From Sphingobium sp. CCH11-B1 (GTDB lineage Bacteria; Pseudomonadota; Alphaproteobacteria; Sphingomonadales; Sphingomonadaceae), in NCBI RefSeq assembly GCF_001556865.1, contig NZ_LSJY01000214.1:1-64000 (forward strand): a DNA stretch of 64,000 bases. Direction: 5' to 3'. Of the stretch, positions 47,314 to 55,783 are shown in pieces. Numbering within the stretch: position 1 is the stretch's first letter; each line of letters begins with the position of its first letter. Made by a program: the position numbers and the translations under genes. The notes under the pieces were generated by a model. That model searched no databases, had not been told where the DNA came from, and was given only the letters and a program-made list of their open reading frames with translations.

Positions 47314-48414
47314 CTATTCCTCGGTGCGGAACAGCACTGTCTCACCTACCAGCAGGAACAGGAAAAAGGGTGCCCAGGCCGCGAGCAGCGGCGGATAGGC
47401 GCCCAGGCTGCCCATCGCGAGCGAGAAATTGTCCGCCACGAAATAGGCGAAGCCCAGCGCCATGCCCATCACCGCGCGGATGAACAGCTGTCCCGAACGG
47501 GCAAGCCCGAAGGCGGCGACGGACCCCAGGATCGGCATCAGCAATGCCGACAGCGGACCGGACAATTTGTGCCACAGATTGCCCTCCAGCTCGCTCGTCG
47601 GCCGGCCGGCATCCCGCAGGTCGCTGATCGCGGACTGCAACTCACCAAAGGTCAGCGCGTCCGGGTCGACCCTCGCCAGGGTGAACTGATCGGGCCGGAT
47701 ATCATGGCCGAAGCGGACCGTGCCGATCGCGCGCCCGGTCCCGCGCGCCACGTCGAACTGTTGCGCGTCCTCCAATACCCAGCTTTTGCTGGCGCCATCA
47801 TAATGACCGCGCGGCGCCTGGATGATGGTCGTCAGTGCGTTGTTGACGCGATTATATATCTCGATCTTGCGAAGCTGGACATCCTGGCCGCGCCCGGCGA
47901 CGATGGCGACGTTGACCAGATTGTTGCCATCGCGCACCCACGGGTTGGACTTGATGCCGCTGTCGTGGGGAATGGGTCCATAGTCCACGGCCTCCCAGGC
48001 GCTCAGCGCGGCCGTGGACCGCGCCACGATCCGTTCGTTGAACACGAAGCTGATGACCGACACGCCCAATGCCGCTGCGATCAGCGGGGCCAGTATCTGG
48101 TGCGCGGACAGCCCCGCCGCCTTCATCGCGATGATCTCGCTATTCTGGTTCAGCGTCGCCAGCATGACCAGCGTGCCGAGCAGGACGGAAAAAGGCAGGA
48201 AGGTCGCTATGATCTGCGGCGTGCGCAGGCCGACATAATGCCAAAGCTGCGCGTCGCCATTGCCGGGATAGGCCAGGATGTCGCCGCTGTTGCCCAGCAG
48301 GTCCAGCGTCTGGAGCACCACCACCAGCAGCATCAGCACGGCAAAAGTGCGCGTCAGGAACAGCCGCGCCATATACCAGCTCATCTGGCGGGAGGGAAAG
48401 AAACTCAGGTTCAT
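47314..48414 (-). CDS. lptG: LptG-type permease
   Basis: Inner-membrane subunit of the LptB2FG lipid extractor. The 366 residues have an N-terminal membrane pair, a beta-jellyroll periplasmic region (about 115-260) and a C-terminal helix group (WHKLSGPLSALLMPILGSVAAF). In LPS-making bacteria it lifts LPS; sphingomonads lack LPS, so the cargo may be glycosphingolipid. It follows lptF by 5 bases. lptB and lptC are not in this window. Confidence 0.9.
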   Translation of the reverse strand: MNLSFFPSRQMSWYMARLFLTRTFAVLMLLVVVLQTLDLLGNSGDILAYPGNGDAQLWHYVGLRTPQIIATFLPFSVLLGTLVMLATLNQNSEIIAMKAAGLSAHQILAPLIAAALGVSVISFVFNERIVARSTAALSAWEAVDYGPIPHDSGIKSNPWVRDGNNLVNVAIVAGRGQDVQLRKIEIYNRVNNALTTIIQAPRGHYDGASKSWVLEDAQQFDVARGTGRAIGTVRFGHDIRPDQFTLARVDPDALTFGELQSAISDLRDAGRPTSELEGNLWHKLSGPLSALLMPILGSVAAFGLARSGQLFIRAVMGMALGFAYFVADNFSLAMGSLGAYPPLLAAWAPFFLFLLVGETVLFRTEE

Positions 48415-48418
48415 GGGG

Positions 48419-49633
48419 TCAAGCCGCTCCTTCCGCGGCTGCGGGGCTGCGTTTCCGCCCGAATTTCAGCAGGCGCGCAATCTGCTTGCCCAATTTGCCG
48501 AATGCATATTCCAGCGCCGCTGTCGGTTGCCCGCCGGGGCGGTGAGCGATCACATGATACATCCACAGCACCAGCGCCGACGCGACGACGAACGGCCCCC
48601 ACAACGCGATGATGGGATCGATCCGGCCCAGCGCGCCGACGCTTTCGCCATATTGGTTGATCTTGTGATAGGTTACGATGAACACGATCGACAGGAAAAC
48701 GCCAAGTGCGGACGTCGATCGCTTGGGCGGTATGGCGAAGGCAAGCGCGGCCAGCGGCAGCAGGAACATGAACACCACCTCCACCATGCGGAAGTGAAAA
48801 TTGGCGCGCACCTCGTCCTTCAGCTTGTCGGGCGTGTCGGCGTTGCGGCCGATCACCACGAGTTCCGGAATCGTCTTTTCCCGGTCGTTGTCACGGCCGC
48901 GAAACCGCTCGATCTGGGGCAGGTCGATGGGCAGGTCGTGGCTGGAGAAAGACAGGATGCGCGGCGTCTTATATTTGGGACCGTCGTTCACCAGCACGCC
49001 GTTGCGCAGGCGGAAGATGATCGTGTCTGGATCGTCCGTCGCCAGGAACGTCCCCTGTTCCGCCGTCACCGCGACTGACTGGCCATTGCGACTGACCGCG
49101 CGCACGAAGATTCCCTGCAGGTTGCGGCCTTCGTCCCGGCTGCGTTCGATGCGCAGCGTCATGCGCTTGCCCAGGGTCGTGAACTCGCCCACCTTGATCG
49201 ACGCGCCGAGCGCGCCTGACCGCAGCTCGAACCGCAACGCTTCATAGGCGTGACGGGACAGCGGCTGCACGAAGCCCACGATGCCGAAATTCAGCAGTGC
49301 CAGCGCGATGGCGTACATGTAGGGGACGCGCAGCAGCCGCCCGTAGGACAGCCCCACCGCCCGCATCACATCCAGTTCCGACGACAGCGCCAGCTTGCGG
49401 AAGGCGAGCAGGATGCCCAGCATCAGGCCGATGGGTATGCCGAGCGACAGATATTCGGGCAGCATGCTGGCCAGCATCCGCCACACGACGCTGACCGGCC
49501 CGCCTTCCGCCGCGACGAAATCGAACAGGCTCAGCATCTTGTCGAGCACCAGCAGCATCGCTGATATGACCAGCGTGGCGAACATCGGCACCGCGATGAG
49601 ACGGGCCAGATAGCGGTCGGTGGCGGTCAGCAT
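48419..49633 (-). CDS. lptF: LptF-type permease
   Basis: Partner of LptG, 404 residues, with six predicted membrane segments (MFATLVISAMLLVLDKMLSL; PIGLMLGILLAFRKLALSSE) flanking a periplasmic jellyroll (about 130-265). A Lys/Arg/Ala-rich C-terminal tail (GRKRSPAAAEGAA) is unusual. Its start is near 49633, and a DUF2141 gene runs in the opposite direction. In LPS-free sphingomonads the cargo is unknown. Confidence 0.9.
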   Translation of the reverse strand: MLTATDRYLARLIAVPMFATLVISAMLLVLDKMLSLFDFVAAEGGPVSVVWRMLASMLPEYLSLGIPIGLMLGILLAFRKLALSSELDVMRAVGLSYGRLLRVPYMYAIALALLNFGIVGFVQPLSRHAYEALRFELRSGALGASIKVGEFTTLGKRMTLRIERSRDEGRNLQGIFVRAVSRNGQSVAVTAEQGTFLATDDPDTIIFRLRNGVLVNDGPKYKTPRILSFSSHDLPIDLPQIERFRGRDNDREKTIPELVVIGRNADTPDKLKDEVRANFHFRMVEVVFMFLLPLAALAFAIPPKRSTSALGVFLSIVFIVTYHKINQYGESVGALGRIDPIIALWGPFVVASALVLWMYHVIAHRPGGQPTAALEYAFGKLGKQIARLLKFGRKRSPAAAEGAA

Positions 49634-49761
49634 TCTCTAAGTCGTCGTCCCATCACCATGATTTGGCCGCAAACCGATCCCATATGACGGGGGAGCAATT
49701 GCGGGGCGAACAGGGGCTCAGCCTCCGGTCCATGCCGGTGGCTATAGCTTCCAGGAGTCTG

Positions 49762-50256
49762 ATGGTCATGTTGAAAGTTGCAATGGGTTTCATGTCGGCG
49801 GCGGCGCTGCTCGCTTCTGCGCCGGCGATGGCTCATGGGCAGGAAATCTCGAACGATCTGGATCGTTGCGCCCCCCAGGCAAAGGGGCCGGCGGTACTGG
49901 TCGATGTGCGCGGCTTCGCCGCCGCGACCGGCAAGGTGCGGGTCCAGTCCTATCCCGCCACGCGCGACGCCTGGTTGGCGAAGGGTGAGTGGCTCAACCG
50001 AATCGAAACCGCCGTGCGCCCGTCCGAAGGCGCGATGCGCTTCTGCATGCCGGTGCCCCAGCCGGGCCGCTACGGCATCGCCGTGCGGCACGATCGCGAC
50101 GGCAATGGCAAGACGGACATCTCGCGTGATGGCGGCGGTTTTTCCAACAATCCGTCGATCAGCATCTTCAACCTCGGCAAGCCCGGGGTGGAAAAGGCCG
50201 CCTTCTATGCCGGCCCTGGGGTGACGAAAATCACGATCAACCTCAAATATATGTGA
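49762..50256 (+). CDS. DUF2141 secreted protein
   Basis: Exported protein of about 164 residues matching DUF2141. A signal peptide (MLKVAMGFMSAAALLASAPAMA) is followed by VDVRGFAAATGKVRVQSYPA, YGIAVRHDRDGNGKTDIS (a DxDxNG-like loop that may bind calcium) and GVTKITINLKY. The function of the family is unknown. The ATG at 49762 or at 49768 fits the AGGAG SD. It lies between lptF (divergent) and the lipid kinase (11 bases downstream). Confidence 0.8.
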   Translation: MVMLKVAMGFMSAAALLASAPAMAHGQEISNDLDRCAPQAKGPAVLVDVRGFAAATGKVRVQSYPATRDAWLAKGEWLNRIETAVRPSEGAMRFCMPVPQPGRYGIAVRHDRDGNGKTDISRDGGGFSNNPSISIFNLGKPGVEKAAFYAGPGVTKITINLKYM

Positions 50257-50266
50257 TCGAACCCAG

Positions 50267-51235
50267 ATGGTCAGCGTCGCGCTCTTGTCCAATCCCAAGT
50301 CCACGGGCAACCGGCAGACGCTTCCGCGCGTGCGCAGCTATTGCGCCAACCATCCCGACATCTTCCATTATGAAGTGGAGCATGTCGACCAGATCGGCCG
50401 GGCGTTCCAGACGATCGCCCGCGTCGATCCCGCCGTCATCGTCATCAACGGCGGCGACGGAACGGTGCAGGCGTCGCTGACCGAACTGTATCAGGGCGAA
50501 CATTTCCATGGCCGGGTTCCGCCGATCGCTGTACTGCCCAACGGCAAGACGAACCTCATCGCCCTCGACCTTGGCATTCACGGCGACCCGATCAAGGCGC
50601 TGGAAAGGATATTGGAGATCGCCAAGTCGGGCGTCGAAGATCATGTCGTCGCCCGCGAACTGATCGCCCTGTCCGACGGCCAGGCGGAAAGCCGGCCGGT
50701 GCTGGGCATGTTCCTGGGCGGCGCGGGCCTTGCCGATACGATGCTCTATTGCCGCAACCAGATTTATCCGCTCGGCCTTTCCAACGGCCTCAGCCATTTC
50801 ATCACCGCGCTCGCCGTGGTCTTCTCGCTGCTGTTCGGCATCCGGGCGCGCTTCCTGCCGCCCTCCAGCAAGCCGGTGCGCATCTCGCTGATCCGCGACG
50901 GCCAGCTCGCCGGACGCTTTTCCGTGCTGATCGTGACTACGCTGGAAAAGCTGCTGCTTGGCGTGCAGCCGGGCGGCAGCCGGCGCGGCAACATGAAGCT
51001 GATGGCGGTCGACCAGAGCCTGTCCGCCCTGCTGCGCCTCGTATGGGCCAGCCTGTTCCGCCGCGTGGGCAAGGCGCGGATGCAGGGCATCCATCTGGAG
51101 CAGGGCGACATGATCCGGATCGAGGGGGAACGCAGCAGCGTCATCCTCGACGGCGAACTGTTCGAAGCGACAGAGGGCAAGCCCATCGTCCTGCGCTCGA
51201 CCGAGCCGGTGCCCTTTCTGCGGCTGGCGGCCTAA
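50267..51235 (+). CDS. Diacylglycerol-kinase-fold lipid kinase
   Basis: Phosphotransferase of 322 residues with the DAGK catalytic core VIVINGGDGTVQASLTELY (57-75) and PPIAVLPNGKTNLIALDLG. A hydrophobic patch (ITALAVVFSLLFGIRARF) mid-protein could bind membrane. Related enzymes phosphorylate diacylglycerol, ceramide or sphingoid bases; the last two are possible here given its neighbours. It starts 11 bases after the DUF2141 gene, and the two may be co-transcribed. Confidence 0.85.
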   Translation: MVSVALLSNPKSTGNRQTLPRVRSYCANHPDIFHYEVEHVDQIGRAFQTIARVDPAVIVINGGDGTVQASLTELYQGEHFHGRVPPIAVLPNGKTNLIALDLGIHGDPIKALERILEIAKSGVEDHVVARELIALSDGQAESRPVLGMFLGGAGLADTMLYCRNQIYPLGLSNGLSHFITALAVVFSLLFGIRARFLPPSSKPVRISLIRDGQLAGRFSVLIVTTLEKLLLGVQPGGSRRGNMKLMAVDQSLSALLRLVWASLFRRVGKARMQGIHLEQGDMIRIEGERSSVILDGELFEATEGKPIVLRSTEPVPFLRLAA

Positions 51236-51251
51236 AGCCGCTGCGCGGGCC

Positions 51252-51551
51252 TCAGAGCGGTCGCCATTCCCCGATTTCGGAGATGGCAAGGTTCCGCTCC
51301 CCTATTCCCAGCGCCGCGCCGGCCGCGCGCCATTCCGCCATGTGCGCCGCCGCATTGTGGCGATCCAGCGCCGCCTGATCGACCCATCGTTCCTTTACGT
51401 GGATGAGGCCGGGATCGGCCACATCCTCGGCAAAGACATATTCGACGCACCCGTCTTCGGCCCGGCTGGCCTCTACCATGCGGGTCATGGCAGGGCGGCC
51501 CGCATCCATTTTGTCGGCGGGCAGGCGGAAGGTTCCAAGGATCATCAGCAT
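51252..51551 (-). CDS. ABM-domain monooxygenase (quinol monooxygenase-like)
   Basis: Dimeric ferredoxin-like fold protein of 99 residues. The opening MLMILGTFRLPADK, the MVEASRAEDGCVEYVFAED segment and the ERWVDQAALDRHN helix match the antibiotic biosynthesis monooxygenase domain (YgiN type). Substrate unknown. It is convergent with the lipid kinase. Confidence 0.85.
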   Translation of the reverse strand: MLMILGTFRLPADKMDAGRPAMTRMVEASRAEDGCVEYVFAEDVADPGLIHVKERWVDQAALDRHNAAAHMAEWRAAGAALGIGERNLAISEIGEWRPL

Positions 51552-51576
51552 GGCGCGACCTTAGGGCCGTTGCCCG

Positions 51577-53004
51577 TCAGAAGTCCAGTTCCGCGCGCCA
51601 GCCCAATATATCGACGCTATAGTCGCGCCGGCCGCCGGCGGTAATCGCCGCGTCGGTGTAAGCGAGGTGCGCGTAGTTTAGGTTGAACCGAACATATTCG
51701 ATCGGCGTCCATACCAGCGCCGCGATCACGCCATTCTGCGTGCCGCCCACGATCCCCTTGTCGTTGAGGCTGAGATAGTCGTAGCGCAACGTTGCCTGCA
51801 ATGCGCCCCATCCGCCGGCACTCATGGGACTGTCTGGCTTCACCACACCGAAAATACCGTTCTTGTAGCCGCGGCTTTCGCCAGTGAGGACATAGCCCAC
51901 CTCGCCATAGCCGCCGAAGAAGGTCGGATCGGACAGGCCCGGCCGCGCCGCGCGCAGCCAGTGCGCCTCTCCTGCCCACCATAACGGCCCACGCTCGCCC
52001 GCAAATTCCAGCCCATAGCTTGTTTCGCCTTCCGCCAGGATGGGCGGCGTCGACAGGAACCGGCTATTGGCGCTGTGCAGATAGGCGCGCTGGCGATAGC
52101 GCTGCGGCGCCTCACCCAGCCGCTGAAGGTCGCGCCAATGGCCCGACGCGGCAAAATGCAGCTGCGTCTTGCCCAGCTTGGGCGCAATCACGATGCGTCC
52201 GTCCAGGCTGTAGCTGTTATTTTCGTCTCCGCCGTTCGCGCCGTCGCTGGCATTGGTCAGCGAATCGGCGCTGTCCGAAAAGACGCCAGCCTGCGCCAGC
52301 AGGATGCCGGACCGATATTGCGCCGACAGGCCCAGCCGCCGCTCGAAACCGAAAGCGTCGGTGAAGGCCGCCCGCTCCATCACTGCGCCGCCCGTGTCGC
52401 TGATCAGTTCGTCGAGCGACTGGAAGCTGTTGTGATTGCCCAGCGTCACCAGCCATGGCCCCTTCTCATATGTAATGAAGGTATCGACCAGTTCCACGCT
52501 GTTGTCCGACAGCTCCAGTTCCAGCTTATAGCCAAAGCCGCCGCCAAGCCGCCCTTCCCCGCCCAGCCGGAGCCGGCGGAGTTCGTTGGAATAGCCCTTT
52601 GCCCGGTCGTCGACTCCGGCGGGTGTCATCAGCAGCCCGGCATCATATTGAATGCGGCCCTTCACATGGAAACTGGCATCTCCGCGCGTGAAGACCGGCC
52701 CGCCCTTCCAGCCGATCGATGATGGCTGCTCGGCCTTGGGCGCGCTGGCGGCGGCAACCGCAACCGGGGTCGTCGCTGCCGACGCTGCCGACGCTGCCGA
52801 CGCTGCCGCCGTTGCGGTCGACGTTGCCCTGCCGGCTTCACCGTTCAGCCGCACCTCCAGCCGGTCGACCTGCGCCTTCAGGGCCGCAATCTGCGCGCGC
52901 ATCGCTGCGGCCTCTGCCGCATCGATCGTCTGCGCCATGGTCGAAGCCGGAAGGATGGCGAGCGCCAGCGCTGTTCCCCTTGCCAGTCGTGAACGGAACG
53001 TCAT
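51577..53004 (-). CDS. OprP/OprO-like porin
   Basis: Outer-membrane porin of 475 residues from the phosphate-selective porin family. A signal peptide ends near TMAQ, followed by a coiled coil (AEAAAMRAQIAALKAQVDRLE), an Ala/Ser/Thr linker with a DNA tandem repeat (52775-52810), and a beta-barrel ending in GWRAELDF with a terminal Phe. Phosphate selectivity is not proven. The ATG at 53004 is chosen with AAGGGGAAG upstream. A possible Pho-like TGTCAC half site lies upstream, but it is weak. Confidence 0.85.
   Translation of the reverse strand: MTFRSRLARGTALALAILPASTMAQTIDAAEAAAMRAQIAALKAQVDRLEVRLNGEAGRATSTATAAASAASAASAATTPVAVAAASAPKAEQPSSIGWKGGPVFTRGDASFHVKGRIQYDAGLLMTPAGVDDRAKGYSNELRRLRLGGEGRLGGGFGYKLELELSDNSVELVDTFITYEKGPWLVTLGNHNSFQSLDELISDTGGAVMERAAFTDAFGFERRLGLSAQYRSGILLAQAGVFSDSADSLTNASDGANGGDENNSYSLDGRIVIAPKLGKTQLHFAASGHWRDLQRLGEAPQRYRQRAYLHSANSRFLSTPPILAEGETSYGLEFAGERGPLWWAGEAHWLRAARPGLSDPTFFGGYGEVGYVLTGESRGYKNGIFGVVKPDSPMSAGGWGALQATLRYDYLSLNDKGIVGGTQNGVIAALVWTPIEYVRFNLNYAHLAYTDAAITAGGRRDYSVDILGWRAELDF
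52775..52810 (-). repeat. 9-bp tandem repeat in the porin linker
   Basis: Three perfect copies plus a partial copy of gctgccgac, encoding Ala-Ala-Ser repeats. It lies inside the coding region and keeps frame when copy number varies by one. Confidence 0.85.
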
Positions 53005-53146
53005 CTCTTCCCCTTCGCTGCTCCGCGCCGCCATTATGAAGTTTTAATTACGCTTGAGCGTCATTTATATTTCTGTTTTGTGACACCGGCCGGGATGCGA
53101 TCGATGGTTGGCGCGGCCGCAATCGCGGGCTAATCCTGATGGCGGG

Positions 53147-54637
53147 ATGACCATTTCCTCTCTTCTTCGCGCGCCCCGCCGTTTGGGCGGCATCGGCGCG
53201 CTGCTCGCCCTGCTGACGAGCGGCTGTTCGGACGAAGGACGCGGTCCCGTCGCCGTCAGCGTAATCGGCGATCGTGACGATCTGACGCGCCCGCTCCAGA
53301 ATCTGCCCGATCCTGCCGCAAAGCTGATGCTCGAAGCCACGGCGCAGGGTCTTGTCGCGTTCGACGCCAGCGGCGACATCCTGCCCGCGCTCGCCCAGCG
53401 CTGGATCGTGGAGGATGACGGGCGCAGCTATATCTTCCGCCTGCGCCGCGCCTTCTGGGCGGACGGGACGCGCGTCACCGCGCCGGATGTCGCTCGCATG
53501 CTGATGGCGCGGATCGTGATGCTGCGGCGGCTCGACCCCAACGGGCCGTTCGACGCGGTCGAAGCCGTTGTCCCGATGACAGGCGAAGTGGTCGAGGTGC
53601 GGCTCGCGGCATCCCGCCCCTATGTGCTGCAGATGCTGGCACAACCGCAAATGGCGTTGCTGTCCCGCGACGGCGGAACCGGCCCCTATCGCCCGGTCAC
53701 GCAGGGCAAACGCCTGTTCCTGACGCCGGTCGACCGCAGCAGCGGCGACGATGGCGGCAACGATCAGCCCGTCCCGGAATGGCAGACACGTGTGCTGCGG
53801 GCCGAAAGGCCAGCACTCGCCATCATCCGCTTCCGCGAAGGCGACGCTGCGCTGGTGCTCGGCGGCCGCTATTCCGATCTTCCTTTCCTGGTTCCGGCCG
53901 GCATCAACCGCGACGATGTGCGGGTCGATCCTGTGCGCGGTCTTCTGGGACTGGCGATTACAGGCTCGGGCAAGCTGCTGGACGACGATAATGTGCGCGC
54001 CGCGATCAACATGGCGATCGACCGGAGCCAGTTGCCCGCCGTATTCCCCCTGGGTGGCTGGGCCACCAGCGACCGCATCCTGCCGGACCAGATGGACCTT
54101 CCGCGTCCGCCGACCGATCCGGCATGGTCGGCACTTTCTCTGGACGACCGGCGGGCGCAGGCGCGGGCCAGCGTCACGCGCTGGCGCGCCGACAATGGCG
54201 ATCCACCGCCGCTCCGCATCGCGCTGCCGCAAGGACCGGGATCGACGCTGCTCTTCGGCCTGCTGGCGCGCGACCTGGGCACGATCGGCCTCACCGTCGA
54301 GCGAGTCAGCATGCGGGCAACAGCGGACCTCAGGCTGGTGGACGAAGTCGCCGCCTATGACAGCGCCATCTGGTATCTTGGCCGGGTCGGCTGCGCGCGA
54401 AAGGTGCATTGCAGCGGTCTGGCCGATGCCCAGCTTCAGGCCGCCAGTCTTGCCAGCAACGCCGACGAGCGCATGGCTCGAATCGCGGAAGCAGAGGCGC
54501 TGATGGTCGCGCACAATGGCTATATCCCTCTCGGCGCGCCGGTGCGCTGGTCGCTGGTGTCCAAAAGGCTGAGCGGCTTTCAACCGTCGCCGCGTGCGCG
54601 CCACCCATTGAACCATCTCTTCCGCACCACCAACTAA
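53147..54637 (+). CDS. Peptide/nickel-type ABC substrate-binding lipoprotein (SBP_bac_5)
   Basis: Periplasmic binding protein of 496 residues. The lipobox reads LLTSGC; the SBP_bac_5 core has ALAQRWIVEDDGRSYIFRLRRAFWADGTRVTAPDVARML and the later AAINMAIDRSQL. It lacks the permease and ATPase genes that normally accompany it. It may use a permease elsewhere or be a solitary sensor. I chose the ATG at 53147 over the one at 53108 because the signal sequence then fits. Confidence 0.85.
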   Translation: MTISSLLRAPRRLGGIGALLALLTSGCSDEGRGPVAVSVIGDRDDLTRPLQNLPDPAAKLMLEATAQGLVAFDASGDILPALAQRWIVEDDGRSYIFRLRRAFWADGTRVTAPDVARMLMARIVMLRRLDPNGPFDAVEAVVPMTGEVVEVRLAASRPYVLQMLAQPQMALLSRDGGTGPYRPVTQGKRLFLTPVDRSSGDDGGNDQPVPEWQTRVLRAERPALAIIRFREGDAALVLGGRYSDLPFLVPAGINRDDVRVDPVRGLLGLAITGSGKLLDDDNVRAAINMAIDRSQLPAVFPLGGWATSDRILPDQMDLPRPPTDPAWSALSLDDRRAQARASVTRWRADNGDPPPLRIALPQGPGSTLLFGLLARDLGTIGLTVERVSMRATADLRLVDEVAAYDSAIWYLGRVGCARKVHCSGLADAQLQAASLASNADERMARIAEAEALMVAHNGYIPLGAPVRWSLVSKRLSGFQPSPRARHPLNHLFRTTN

Positions 54638-54656
54638 CGGTGAAGGAGACAGATGG

Positions 54657-55079
54657 ATGGCGATTTCGCAGGATCAGTTCGACCGCATCGTGCGCGACAT
54701 GCCCGGCTTCGGCCGCGATCCCGCCTCGGTCCGCCGCCGGATCGAGGCGATGGAAAAGATGCTGGAGGGGCTGTTCGTCATTCCCGGCACCACGCGACGC
54801 GTCGGTCTCGACAGTCTCGTCGGCCTTATCCCTGTTGTGGGCGACCTGGCGACGGCGGCCATGGGCGCGTGGATCGTGTGGGAAGCGCGCAACCTTGGCA
54901 TGTCGAAATGGCATATCACGCGCATGGCCGCCAATGTCGGCTTCGATACGCTGATCGGCGCGATCCCTTTCGCCGGTGACGCCTTCGACTTCTTCTTCAA
55001 GTCGAACACCAAAAATCTGCGGATCATCCGCAAGCATCTCGATCGCCACCATCCCTCGACGGTGACGATCGACGCTTAA
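54657..55079 (+). CDS. DUF4112 membrane protein
   Basis: Membrane protein of 140 residues matching DUF4112: GLDSLVGLIPVVGDLATAAMG, then NVGFDTLIGAIPFAGDAFDFF, two hydrophobic helices with paired GLIP/GAIP turns. Function unknown. It lies 19 bases after the binding-protein gene. Confidence 0.88.
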   Translation: MAISQDQFDRIVRDMPGFGRDPASVRRRIEAMEKMLEGLFVIPGTTRRVGLDSLVGLIPVVGDLATAAMGAWIVWEARNLGMSKWHITRMAANVGFDTLIGAIPFAGDAFDFFFKSNTKNLRIIRKHLDRHHPSTVTIDA

Positions 55080-55783
55080 CGCTTCGGCACGATCCGAATT
55101 TGCGTCCCGTCATTGACGCCGCCCTGATGCGACGGGCAGCGGCTGTAGCGCAGCTTGCGGTCCATGCAGACCCACACCTCACTCAGTGTCCCCTCGCGCG
55201 AGACGTTGAGGCGCATCATATCGGCGCTCATGCCCTTGTTCGCCGCGGCGAAGGCCGTGGCGAACGCCCGCGCGGACAGAGTCGGCCGCGCCGCGAGTTC
55301 CTTCATGTCGGGGAAACGAAGCGCCTGATACAGTTTGCGTGACAGGGCGAAGAATTTGGTCGGCGTGGTCGGCAGGCAAGTGCCGTGCTTCACCCATTCA
55401 TGCTGGATCAGCTGGACCGACGGCGTGGAGCAGAGATGTTCGCGCACCACCTTGCGCGGCAGCACCGCGGCGGGCTTGCAATATTGCGGCCAGTCCTTGC
55501 CATATCCGTCAGGCCAGAGGCCATGCAGCGTAAAGCCGAAATCATTGCCCGAGCGGCACTGGAAATCATCCTTCGCGCCGCCCCTGGACCGTGCGCAATA
55601 GTCGGGTGACCAACTGACCGCGAGCGTGTAGCTGCCGATCGGCAGAACGCGCTTCGGCTCCTGCTCGGTCGGCCCTTCGACCACAGGCCGGGAAATGATG
55701 TCCGGCAAGCGACATTGCCCCGCCTGCGCCAGAGCGGCGGTCGGCGCGGCAAGCGCCAGCACGGGCAGCAATATCTTAAGCAT
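55076..55783 (-). CDS. Ribonuclease T2 family, secreted
   Basis: Endoribonuclease of 235 residues with a signal peptide (1-20). The two conserved active-site segments are FTLHGLWPDG (His87) and HEWVKHGTC (128-136; Glu129, His133). Eight or more cysteines fit the disulfide-rich fold. Its start overlaps the nadC stop by 8 bases (ATGCTTAA), so it may be in the NAD operon. It is convergent with the DUF4112 gene, with a 4-base overlap. I chose the ATG at 55783. Confidence 0.9.
   Translation of the reverse strand: MLKILLPVLALAAPTAALAQAGQCRLPDIISRPVVEGPTEQEPKRVLPIGSYTLAVSWSPDYCARSRGGAKDDFQCRSGNDFGFTLHGLWPDGYGKDWPQYCKPAAVLPRKVVREHLCSTPSVQLIQHEWVKHGTCLPTTPTKFFALSRKLYQALRFPDMKELAARPTLSARAFATAFAAANKGMSADMMRLNVSREGTLSEVWVCMDRKLRYSRCPSHQGGVNDGTQIRIVPKR

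Noticed and set aside
52775-52810. CRISPR-like repeat
   Set aside because: The repeat is 9 bases, without spacers, and lies inside a porin gene.
53035-53146. A PhoB box before the OprP-like porin
   Set aside because: One TGTCAC half site is present, but the second half matches at only about four of seven positions.
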